A stretch of 64,000 nt of DNA. It comes from Dactylorhiza incarnata (Eukaryota; Streptophyta; Magnoliopsida; Asparagales; Orchidaceae). The notes under the pieces are model-generated. The model saw only the letters and a program-made list of their open reading frames with translations, was not told the origin of the DNA and did not search any database. Positions 52,882 through 62,875 of the stretch are shown one piece after another (positions within the stretch are counted from its first letter, which is position 1; each line of letters begins with the position of its first letter). The stretch is from NCBI GenBank assembly GCA_033032865.1, contig JAWHQI010000009.1, forward strand, positions 14,154,001 to 14,218,000. The letters run 5' to 3'. Made by a program: the position numbers and the translations under genes.

Positions 52882-54927
52882 ATGGCACAAAACAAGGAAT
52901 ATTCTAGCACAAGACGTCCTATGTGCAATCTCAATAAGTTTGCACTATGGAAAGCAAGGATTAGGCTTTATATGAACTCTATTGATGAGGAGATTTTCAA
53001 TGTTATTCTTACAGGACCTCCAGCACCTACAGCAACAACCAGCACTACTACAACAACAGACAACACTGCTGTTCCACCTCCTGAGTGGACTGAGGCTCAG
53101 AAGAAGCAGAGAAATGCAGATGCAAAGGCAATGAACATTCTGGCCTTAACTATGTCAGATGACATATTCCAGAAAGTAGTTGAGTGCACCTCAGCAAAAG
53201 AAATCTAGGAATCTCTCAACAACATGGTGGCAGGCTCAGCAGATGAAAGGAAAGATAGAAGATCTCACCCGATCTCTCAATATGAGAACTTCAAGAAGGG
53301 AGAATCAGAAAATGTTGCTGATATGTACAATAGGCTCAGCCTCATAATAAATGAGCTGAAGTCTCTGGACAAAGTGATCTCACTCACAGAGATCAATGTC
53401 AAAATTCTTATGTGCTTTCCCAGCACATGGGACTCCAGAATCTGGCCAATCAAAGAAGCCAGAAGCCTAAATGAGATCACCACTGAAGCCTTGTTGGGCA
53501 AGCTCAAATCTTATGAGCAGCTCGTCAAAAGTAGGGAAGCTGAAGAATCCACTTCATCCCCAGCACTCAAGAAGGAGAAAAGCATAGCCTTCAAGGCTGT
53601 AGAAGAAGAAGGACCAACTCCTACCAAAGAGGAGTTGATGAGCTTCATAGCCAAAAGATTCTATAATATGGCTAAGAAAGATTTCAAGAAGAAGTCATCC
53701 AGAAGCTATGACAAGCCAAGGTATGACAAAAATCACTCTAATGAAATTATATGTTTTGGTTGCAGGAAGCCAGGACATATTGCTCCTGAATGTCCAGAGA
53801 ATCAAAACAAAAAGGACAGAAAGGAGAGAAAAAGAGAAAAGGAAGAAAGGAAAGGTTCTAGCAAATCTTCCTCCCACTCACACAAAAAGAAGGGAAGAGG
53901 ATTTGGAGCAACATCCTGGAGTGAAACAGAATCTGAATCAGAATCTTCATCTGGTTCTTCTGATGAAGAAGAAACAAAAGAGAATAGCCAATGTCTACTG
54001 GCAATTTATGACTCAGACAGTGAGTCACAATATGAATCTTTATCAGGCTCCAGTGATGATGAAGAAGAAAAGAACTTCTGCATGATGGCAATCAATGCCT
54101 CAGCCAGCAAATCTGATGAAGAAAATTCAGAATCAGAAGAAGAAAATGATGCAGATCAGGTAATATCTGGTTTTGATTTTACTTCAGATGAATTCAAGGC
54201 TGAATTCAAAGTCCTTTGCTCAGACTTACTCAACTCTGAGAAAGAAATAATCTCACTCAGATGTAAGTTAGCTGAAATGAAAAATATAAGTGAAGAAAAT
54301 GCAAATCTTAAGAAAGATCTGGCTGCCTCCAGAGAACACATTGTTCTCATTGAGAATAAACTTTCTGAGGCAAAAAAATTTGAAGAATCCCTAAATGGGA
54401 GAAGTATCAAACTGATGGATATCACAAGCTTAGTCAATGCTAGACTTAATAATAGAAAACTGGGCCTGGGTGCCTCATTAAGTGAGCCATCTATGATTAA
54501 GAGAAATATCCTCTCCTCACCTATAAAATTTATTTCTGCTAAAGGCAAAGAAGCTGCAAAAAGAGATAAAGATATTTCAAGCAAGTCTGTTAAGGATAAA
54601 AGAATTCAAAAGAATTCGTCGAACGGAGATCGACAAAAAGGTTCAAATTTGTCGAACGGAGCTCGACGAAGTCTGAAAACAGATTTTCAGTATAGTTATC
54701 AGATGAACAATAGTCGACCAATTTATCCAAATTTGTCGTACAGATACTATACAGGAAATACTAGAAATCATAATTCCAAACAAACTAAAAATCCTTTCAT
54801 TGAATGGATAATACCTCCAAGGAGATATCATCCACAAGGCTATAAGGACCAGCCTGAAATGTCATTTATTTCTGAATTTTGTGGTAACACAAAAGGACCC
54901 AAGGTAGTCTGGGTCAAAAACAACTAG
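52882..54927 (+). pseudogene. gag: Element E gag, full length with one nonsense codon
   Basis: One frame of 681 codons runs from the ATG at 52882 to TAG at 54925-54927, broken only by TAG at 53206-53208 where A has Trp (EVWEAL). It has an UBN2-type N-terminus (NKFALWKARIRLYMNSI), ADMYNRLSLIINELKSLDK, a CCHC knuckle CFGCRKPGHIAPEC from residue 291, Ser/Glu/Asp-rich acidic blocks and a coiled-coil-like helix (LRCKLAEMKNISEENANLKK). The C-terminal part encodes SSNGDRQ and LSNGARR from the GTCGA array and ends VVWVKNN. The stop is followed by TTTTTGTCCTTGCAG. Confidence 0.92.
54615..54670. repeat. GTCGA palindrome pair inside gag (element E)
   Basis: TTCGTCGAACGGAGATCGACA (54615-54635) and TTGTCGAACGGAGCTCGACGA (54649-54669) are palindromic with a 7-nt centre. 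Further half sites are at 54712 and 54734. Confidence 0.82.
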
Positions 54928-54977
54928 TTTATGTTTTTGTCCTTGCAGGTACACGGCCATCCAAGATCAAATCAAAA

Positions 54978-57900
54978 ATGGTACTGGACAGTGGCTGCTC
55001 AAAGCACATGACAGGAAACAAGGCCAATCTGAAAAATTACAAGGCACAGCTTGGACCCAAAGTGATCTTTGGAGACTCCAACCATGGTCAAACCAAAGGC
55101 ATTGGTCAAATCAAGGTTGGAGCAGTAACATTCAAGGAAGTCACCTATGTGAAGGGTCTGAAGCACAACCTCATCAGCATAAGTCAGTTATGTGATGAAG
55201 GTTATCAGGAAACCTTTAATAAATCATAATGCATTATCAAGTCATCTGATAATGTCATTGTTTTATCAGGTATTAGATAGGGTAATATATATTTAGTAAA
55301 TTTCAATTCCTCTAAATCAGAAATTTGCCTGTTTAATGAGCTAAGAAAACCTAGTGAATTATGGCATAAAAGATTAGGGCATGTAAATCTTAGAACAATT
55401 GCCAAACTATCTAAAGATAATCTTGTTAGAGGTCTACCATCATGATCATATAAGAAAGAAGGTCTATGTAGGGCATGCCAGCTAGGTAAGCAAACCAAAA
55501 ACAGTTTTAAATCCTTATCTAAAAGTGATTCACCTAGAATCTTTTTTTTGCTACATATGGACCTTTTTGGACCTATAGCAATAAAGAGTTTAGGAGGGAA
55601 GTCTTACACTCTAGTTATTGTAGATGACTTCTCTAGATTCACTTGGGCATTCTTTTTGAGAGAAAAGTCAGATAACTTTAAAGTTCTTACAGACTTTCTT
55701 AAGAGCATACAGATTGAATACTCTACTGTAGTTGCATTGATCAGAAGTGATCATGGCACTGAGTTTGAGTCTCTTCTTATGCAAGAATTCTGTGAGAAGG
55801 AAGGTATCAGGCATTGCTTCTCAGCTCCTAGAACTCCTCAACAGAATGGGGTAGTTGAAAGGAAAAATAGAACCCTAATTGAATCAGCAAGGACATTGCT
55901 TGCAGATGCTAATTTGCCACTATCCTTTTGGGCAGAAGCTGTTACCACAACAAACTATGTTCTGAATAGAAGTTTGATACACAAACTTAAGGGTAAAACT
56001 CCTTATGAATTACTTAAAGGGAAGAAACCTAAAATTGACTATTTCAGAATTTTTGGTTGTAAATGTTTTGTTCATAACAATGATAAGAAATATCTTAGAA
56101 AATTTGAACCAAAATCTGAAGAAGGAATTTTCTTAGGATATTCAATAGTTAGCAAAGCATATAGGGTATTTAACAAATCCACTCTTAAGATAGAAGAATC
56201 CATGCATGTTTCCTTTGATGAAACTAACATGTCTTACAAGGAGAAGAACACTTCTACCAAGAATGCTTTGTAGGTACCAGCTCTATGTGAAGAGCTTAAT
56301 GAACTAAATCTATAGTCAGGAGATTCAATGCAACCATTAGCTCAAAACCTTGAAGATAGTGAAGAAGATGATCATCCAGATCTTGTTGATTATCAGAATC
56401 AAGCAATAACAGAACATCCTCCACAGGATACAATTACTGAACAAAATCCCCAAATAAATACCACTGCAGAATTAACTCTAACTGTTGACCACATCACAGT
56501 TAGAGATCACCTAATTTCACAAGTGATTGGTGATATTTCAGCAGGTGTTCAGACAAGACATCAACTACACCAAAATCAGATGCATACTTGCTTTCTATCA
56601 CAAGTTGAACCTCAAACCATAAAAGATGCAGAACAAGATCCAAATTGGATTCTTGCAATGCAAGAGGAACTCAACCAGTTTGAAAGAAACAAAGCTTGGG
56701 ATTTGGTTCCAAGACCAAGAGGCCATCCAGTCATTGGCACCAAGTGGGTCTTCAGGAACAAACTTGATGATCAAGGAAATATTGTGAGAAATAAAGCAAG
56801 GCTAGTAGCTCAAGGATATTCACAGGAAGAAGGCATAGACTATGATCAAACATTTGCACCTGTGGCAAGACTTGAAGCTATCAGAATATTTTTAGCATTT
56901 GCTGCATACAAACAATTTAAGGTATATCAAATGGATGTAAAAAGTGCATTCCTAAATGGAGATATCAAGGAAGAAGTCTATGTGGAACAACCACCAGGTT
57001 TCATCTCTCCAACTCACTCTTCTTATGTATTCAAGCTTAATAAAGCTCTCTATGGTCTCAAACAAGCTCCCAGGGCATGGTATGAGACCTTAGCTAATTT
57101 TCTATTGGAAAACAAGTTCTGTAGAGGCTTAGTAGACAAAACCTTATTTTTCAGAATACATAAAAATCAAACATTGCTAGTTCAAATATATGTAGATGAT
57201 ATTATTTTTGGCTCTACTGATTCAAATTTATGCAAAAAGTTCTCTAAACTTATGCAATCTAAATTTGAAATGAGTAGCATGGGTGAATTATCATATTTCC
57301 TTGGTCTTCAAGTGAAGCAAACCTCATCAGGAATTTTCATTTCACAATCCAAGTATGCTAAGGAATTAGTAAAAAGGTTTGGAATGTGTGATTCCTCTCC
57401 CATGAAAACACCCATGGCTTCTAATGCTGTCATTAATGCTGATGAATCAGGGAAACCTGTTGATCAGAAGGTGTATAGAGCAATTGTTGGCTCATTACTC
57501 TATTTGACAGCTAGTAGGCCTGATATAATATTTGCTACTTGTATTTGTGCCAGATTTCAAGTTAACCCTAAAGAATCTCATCTATCTTTATTAAAAAGAA
57601 TTTTAAGATATATAAAGGGTTGTCCTAATCTAGGTCTCTGGTATCCAACATCATCTGAATTTGAATTAACTGGATTCTCAGACTCAGATTATGCTGGATG
57701 CAGAGTAGACAGAAAAAGCACATCAAGAACTTGTCAGTTTCTTGGTGATAGGCTTGTGTCTTGGTTTTGTAAGAAGCAGACATCTGTGTCCACAACAACT
57801 GCTGAGGCAGAATACATTGCTGCAGGCAGTTGCTGCTCACAGATACTGTGGATACAAAATCAACTTCTAGACTATGGTATCAACTTAAATCAATCAATTA

Positions 57901-58142
57901 TATTTTGTGACAATACTAGTGCAATATCTATAGCACAAAATCCAGTTCTCCATAGTAGGACTAAACACATCGAAATAAGACACCACTTTATCAGAGATAA
58001 TGTGGATAAAAATAAAATTTGCCTACAGTTCATCTCCATTGATTTACAAAGAGCAGATATTTTCACCAAACCCTTGGATGAAAAGAAACATATCTTCTTT
58101 ATGAATCAACTGGGAATGATAGATGGAGACTCAATTTGTTGA
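54978..58142 (+). pseudogene. pol: Element E pol (PR-INT-RT-RNase H), one frame with five nonsense codons
   Basis: The whole of pol is in one frame. Protease is LDSGCSKHMTG (D at 54987); a 1-nt loss just before it changes the expected WYLDSG start. In-frame stops are TAA 55227, TAG 55278, TGA 55443, TAG 56271 and TAG 56313. Integrase has [24 protein letters not shown] and QQNGVVERKNR. RT has [32 protein letters not shown] and YVDD at 57189-57200. RNase H has [14 protein letters not shown] and [12 protein letters not shown] and ends MIDGDSIC. No frameshift is present after the protease start, so decay here is by point mutation. Confidence 0.94.
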
Positions 58143-58173
58143 AAATTATACTTTCTATCTCATCCAAAATTTT

Positions 58174-58326
58174 TGTCGAACGAAGAACGACAAATTTTTA
58201 TTCGTCGAACGATGGTCGACAAAAACCTTCATATTCAAAGTCAGTGAAGAAAATCTCGTTTGTCGAACGGCGGTCGACGAAAAAGATTTTTTTTCTGTCC
58301 GACAAAATTTTAAAGTCGGTTCGACT
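58174..58326. repeat. GTCGA palindrome array between pol and ORF2 (element E)
   Basis: Units TTGTCGAACGAAGAACGACAA, TTCGTCGAACGATGGTCGACA and TTGTCGAACGGCGGTCGACGA are palindromes with a GAACG.NG centre like those in E's gag. Two half sites follow. The array ends about 60 bp before the internal TATA box. Confidence 0.85.
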
Positions 58327-58386
58327 TCAGATTTAATTAGGATTTGCCGAACATCGCTCCTCGAATTCTCCTCCCTATTTTCTCGA

Positions 58387-58395
58387 CTATATAAC
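58387..58395 (+). promoter_or_regulatory. Candidate internal promoter for ORF2 (element E)
   Basis: CTATATAAC lies 97 bp upstream of the ORF2 ATG. A pyrimidine-rich leader follows, and CTTTCTTTGCAG (58475-58486) sits 5 nt before the ATG, so a spliced ORF2 mRNA is a rival explanation. Confidence 0.55.
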
Positions 58396-58491
58396 ACTTC
58401 TTTTATCTTATTCTAAGCTTTGCGCCTACAGAAATCGTCTTTCCCTCCAGTTCCCCTCTGCACTTGATCTTCAACTTTCTTTGCAGGAACA

Positions 58492-61245
58492 ATGGCGATT
58501 ACTCAGGCCTCTCTGCACCTAATGAAGTTTGACGCAGGTTTTGACATTGACATGGACTCGTTTGCACAGTCAGACCAAATCTTCAAGGATATTCTTCAAA
58601 TACTGGATGAACAACAACTAAGGAAGCTTCTAAGCACCAGGCAGAAGATAGTTGTTGCAGAGATAAAAGAATGGGTTTTCACTACAAAACCAGTTGATGA
58701 AAGCTTGTTGGGAACAATCTCAGGTCATCATGTCTCTCTCTCTCCCACCATCCTTTCTGAAATCTTTGGTCTTGAAAATGGTGAAGATGAGTTAGACATA
58801 AGCTCAAATGAATTTGATGAAGCTTTAGTCAAAATGGGCCATTTGACTGGAAACCCTGGCCATATTCTGAAAAAGAATCTGTCTCAGGACTACAAGTTCT
58901 TAGCAGATATTGTTGGAAAAGTCTTGCTGAGCAAGACTTCTGGGCATGACTATATCAGTAGGCACAAATTTCTGTTAATGGTGGCCTTAATGGAGAAGAA
59001 GAAAGTCAACTGGGGATCAATTCTTTTTGACCTAATTAAAAAGAAAAACTCTACAGAGAATGTATGCTTTGGAAGAATTTTAGGAATTTTTCTGCAGGAA
59101 AGGCATCCAGAGCTTCTGGTGTCACCAAAAGTAACAATAAATGCCAGCAAGAGGCTGACCTCAGCACTCTTTGCTAAATGGGATAGAGTGATTACCAAGA
59201 AGAATACAGGAGCTGAGGCCTCCAGAAAAAGGAAAGCTTCTGAGGACACAAGGACTGATCAGGTCACTCCCTCTACCCTTCTAGAAGATCCTTCCTCAGT
59301 TCCTCCTTCCTCTCATATCCTCTCTCCACCTGCTCAACAATCTCCTGCACATTCTCATTCTTCATCCCCTCCTTCAACTGCAATATCACCCATCAATGAT
59401 ACTCCACCTCCACCCCTATCTTCAGAACCACTACCTACCACACCTCCCTCTCCAATACACAAAGAATATCATTCACCTATTCATTCTTCTAGTCCAATCC
59501 ATCTAGACATTTCCACACATACCACCAATATCAGCAATATCATTCCTCCAATATCATCTCCATCCACTTCACAACCATCCACTAGCCATCCACCAGATTA
59601 TCCATCCCTCAACCTCTCCTCTATTGCTGATCAAGTTTTTGATCTTATCCTTCCTAAAATGAGCCAGCTCCTGGATGCAAAACTTGCTCCAGTTCTTCAG
59701 GCACTTTCTACTTTATCTACTAAGATAGCTTCTCTTCCCTCCTCCACTGCTGTCCCTTCTACTAGGGGCCTAGATTCAGGCTGTCCTGAAGCTAGGCAGG
59801 GGGAGATGTCCTATGAAGAAGCTCTAGAAACAGAAGAAACTCCAGAAGAAGATACAGAAGTTACAATTTTTGATACAAATATAATTGATTCAGATACACA
59901 AGTTACAGAAGAAATAAATAATATATGCATTCATCCATCTTGTGATCTATATAGCTTATTATCAAAATTTGATGTCACATATACTTCAAGGGTATCACCA
60001 AAGGTATACATAGAGGATCTATCAAAGGCTCTGATTTGCCTTCCTCAGAAAACTCATTCTGATATCATACAAAATTACATATCCTCTATTCCTTCATCCA
60101 CTGTTCAAGACATTCAAATAAAGGATCATTCTGCAGAATATGAAGATGATCTTGCAGAATTCCTTGATGATACAACAGCCCCACAAATTACTTCTTCACC
60201 TCCAATTCCTGTATGGAATGAAGAACTAATGCCAAGCTTTGATGAAATCTGGAGAGCAGCAGATGCAGAGTTTGACAAAGCTGAAGAAGAAAGATTAAAG
60301 GCTTGTGAAGCAATCAAGAGAATTGATGATCTATACAATAAGCCAATCTCATCTTCTGACTCTGATGATGATGATGACAACAGTGATTCTGATGATACAC
60401 TTTCAAAGAAAAGAAAGAAAAGAACAGCTAAGTCAAAGGCTGCTCCCAAGCCCCCAAATCCAAATAATGACATTCCTCTATACATTTTGTATAATGTCCC
60501 TCTTGATGAGAAAACTCCTCACTGGATGAAGCTCTCCAGAAATGAGAACAATAGGAGGAAGAAATTCAAGAATACTGGCTACATCCCTGACAAACCAGTC
60601 AAGCACAATCATCCTCCTCCTCCTCCTCCAGCAGCTGGTGCAACAGGATCAGCAGGTGTATCATCTTCATCTCAGAAGCCAAGCTCTCAACATTCAAGGA
60701 GACCTGGTAGTTCTAGTGGTTCTCAAGCCTCTGGATCAGTCAGTGCTCCTTCCTCTAAGAAATCAGCTCCTATCTTTCAAAGAAGTCAAACCTTTTCTTC
60801 TTCTCAAATATCTTCAGAATACAAACTTCACATTTCTGATGGATCTCTTCACAGAGAGAGAGTACCTCAAAAGGTCACTCAAGACAAAAATGATTCAGAA
60901 GATATTTATTACTTTCCAGATCCAGAAGAAGAAAAAATCTGTCAGATAGCAAGACTGAAAGAAACAATTGCATATGCACAGATTAAAAAGGCTAAAGCAG
61001 AAGGCAAAGACTTCTCAAGTTTCTCAACCATGTCAGAATACAGAAGAAAAGAACTTGAAAAATACAAAACAGTTAAAGCATTCAATACTGAGGAATATAT
61101 TGATATGCACCCAGAAGCATTTATCCCTCATGTCAAAGAACAGAAATTCATTGGTGCTCAAGATTTGTTTATCAGAAAAAAGAAATCAGAAGACCCCAAC
61201 AGGAAAATCATATTCAAGCCACCTTCTCAGGACAAAAAGCCTTAA
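58492..61245 (+). CDS. Element E ORF2, intact 917-aa accessory (envelope-like position) protein
   Basis: ORF2 lies after pol in the position of the Sirevirus envelope-like gene. The ATG context is good (acaATGGCG). Residues about 1-235 form the domain shared with D's ORF2 (SGHHVSLSPTILSEIFGL, KTSGHDYIS, NWGSILFDLI, FGRILGIFL, WDRVI). A Ser/Pro-rich linker follows (about 250-400), then a helix IADQVFDLILPKMSQLL (near 383-425), acidic blocks, SSDSDDDDDNSDSDD (about 623-637) next to a Lys-rich KKRKKRTAKSK that could be a nuclear signal, TPHW with a basic segment, poly-Pro, Ser/Gly-rich sequence and a charged helical C-terminus. I see no signal peptide or clear transmembrane segment, so nothing supports a membrane envelope role. 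The frame is intact although gag-pol has six stops. Function is unknown. Confidence 0.85.
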   Translation: MAITQASLHLMKFDAGFDIDMDSFAQSDQIFKDILQILDEQQLRKLLSTRQKIVVAEIKEWVFTTKPVDESLLGTISGHHVSLSPTILSEIFGLENGEDELDISSNEFDEALVKMGHLTGNPGHILKKNLSQDYKFLADIVGKVLLSKTSGHDYISRHKFLLMVALMEKKKVNWGSILFDLIKKKNSTENVCFGRILGIFLQERHPELLVSPKVTINASKRLTSALFAKWDRVITKKNTGAEASRKRKASEDTRTDQVTPSTLLEDPSSVPPSSHILSPPAQQSPAHSHSSSPPSTAISPINDTPPPPLSSEPLPTTPPSPIHKEYHSPIHSSSPIHLDISTHTTNISNIIPPISSPSTSQPSTSHPPDYPSLNLSSIADQVFDLILPKMSQLLDAKLAPVLQALSTLSTKIASLPSSTAVPSTRGLDSGCPEARQGEMSYEEALETEETPEEDTEVTIFDTNIIDSDTQVTEEINNICIHPSCDLYSLLSKFDVTYTSRVSPKVYIEDLSKALICLPQKTHSDIIQNYISSIPSSTVQDIQIKDHSAEYEDDLAEFLDDTTAPQITSSPPIPVWNEELMPSFDEIWRAADAEFDKAEEERLKACEAIKRIDDLYNKPISSSDSDDDDDNSDSDDTLSKKRKKRTAKSKAAPKPPNPNNDIPLYILYNVPLDEKTPHWMKLSRNENNRRKKFKNTGYIPDKPVKHNHPPPPPPAAGATGSAGVSSSSQKPSSQHSRRPGSSSGSQASGSVSAPSSKKSAPIFQRSQTFSSSQISSEYKLHISDGSLHRERVPQKVTQDKNDSEDIYYFPDPEEEKICQIARLKETIAYAQIKKAKAEGKDFSSFSTMSEYRRKELEKYKTVKAFNTEEYIDMHPEAFIPHVKEQKFIGAQDLFIRKKKSEDPNRKIIFKPPSQDKKP

Positions 61246-61414
61246 ATAAATTGCTTGGTTATGAATGTAAAGTTTCTAAACTCAGAGCATTTATTTTTAT
61301 CTTATCTGATGATCTATTTTAATCTATCAGATATATTTCATTTCATTGTTGCTCTGTTGATTATACTTTCTGCTGTATCTATTTAATTTTTCTTGTCAAA
61401 TAGTATCCTAACCC

Positions 61415-61428
61415 AAATAGGGGGAGAT
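61415..61428 (+). other. Polypurine tract (element E)
   Basis: AAATAGGGGGAGAT abuts the 3' LTR at 61429, the same sequence as A's and B's PPT. Confidence 0.92.
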
Positions 61429-62870
61429 TGTTGGAACAACCCTTTTACTGTTTTGGGCTAGGATCACTATGTACTGATTAGGATCATTTGACCCCATTGT
61501 ATAGTTTAAGGGTCAAGTCTGTAGGCTGATAAATTAGCTAGAACTTAAGATTAAATCTAAGGTTCCCAGCGCTCGACAAATGGCTAGCAGCATTCGACAA
61601 ATAGCAAGTGGCGTTCGACTAATGTCTAGCATCGTTCGATAAATTGTTCTCAGCAGACTGAAGTATTACAGCTTGTTCCAGCACTCGACATTCTCTGATC
61701 AGTGTTCAACAAATGGCTAGAAGTGCTCGACAGATGGCTCCCAGCGTTCGACAGTTTTTGTTGACAGCGCTCGACAGTTCTCCAGCCAGCGTTCAACATT
61801 TTCTGAACAGCGCTCGACAGATTATAGCCAGCGTTCGACAGATCATTTATTGAAGTCCAGATTTGTTATCAACTATATTCTATCTATCCTAACAGCAAAA
61901 TGACGAATATAACGGATCTATTTAATATCCTTTGGACATATTCTGGCAGATAAGGAAGGATATTAAACTCAGTTAATATATTCCCTCCTTTCCTTTTTCC
62001 AAGGCAGCAATAGCCGTTGACATTTAATGAAAAGGAATCTTTTCACAGTCAAAAATAAAAGGACCTGCCAAAATCGTTTGAGTCGACAGAATTCAAACGT
62101 CGTTCTATTACAGAATAAAAAGGATATATATATATAGCCTAAAAGAAGAAGAAGAAGACACAGATAGACATCTCAGAAAGTATTTTTTTTCTTCATCTTC
62201 TTCTTCTACAAGCAGCAAACAAAAACTTCTGAGAACATCATTCTCAAGAGCACTCACTCAGAATCTGCTGCAAATTCAGATCTTCTAAAAGAGCAACAAG
62301 CAATCTGAAGAACCTGTTCTTCCAGATCAAACTGCTACATGAGATTTTAGTTTTCAAGAGAAAGCTTCTTCATTTTCTGTCAAATACTTCAATCTGACAG
62401 GGGGAGCTTTACAACAACATCCACTAGAATCTTCTCTCAGCATCTTGACAGAGAAGAACACTATAAAATTTTTCCTTCCCATTCTGTACAGGGTTATAAC
62501 TCCCTTCAAAAGTTAACTCTTGGTGACAGGGCACCTTAGCAAAAACCTGCAGTTTGGTTAGAGCACCTTATCAACAACCTCCTAGTGGATTCTTACCAAA
62601 GGTGGTAGAAGAGTAGACGTACCCAGATTTATTTGGGAACTACTATAGCTCCTTGTGTCTTCTGTGTTTGATTATTTTCTGTGCTTGTGGTGTTTGTTTT
62701 GTGATTACATTTACTTAATTTTTCTGTTTATATAATTCTCACACAGCTTACACTTATATATAATACTATTTTAATTCCGCTATAAAAACTAAGGAAAAGT
62801 TTTAATACTCTATTCACCCCCCCCCCCCCCCCCCCCTCTAGAGTAACTTAAGATCTAACCTCCACTTTCA
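61429..62870 (+). repeat. Element E 3' LTR (1,442 bp)
   Basis: It is the partner of 51306-52765. It has the U3 array at 61568-61843, a TATA-rich box at 62124-62137 and a C20 run (62817-62836) against C12 in the 5' LTR. The TSD ATGAG follows. Confidence 0.95.
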
Positions 62871-62875
62871 ATGAG

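Larger units (their letters stand above)
51306..62870 (+). mobile_element. Element E: Sirevirus-like Ty1-copia with intact ORF2
   Basis: The TSD ATGAG is perfect (51301-51305, 62871-62875). LTRs of 1,460 and 1,442 bp flank a PBS, gag, pol, array, internal TATA, a 917-codon ORF2 and a PPT. The length difference comes from a 30-bp repeat contraction, a longer C-run and a 4-bp indel; about 28 substitutions separate the LTRs (near 2%). gag has one and pol five nonsense codons plus a 1-nt loss at the protease. E sits inside D's ORF2. Confidence 0.97.
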
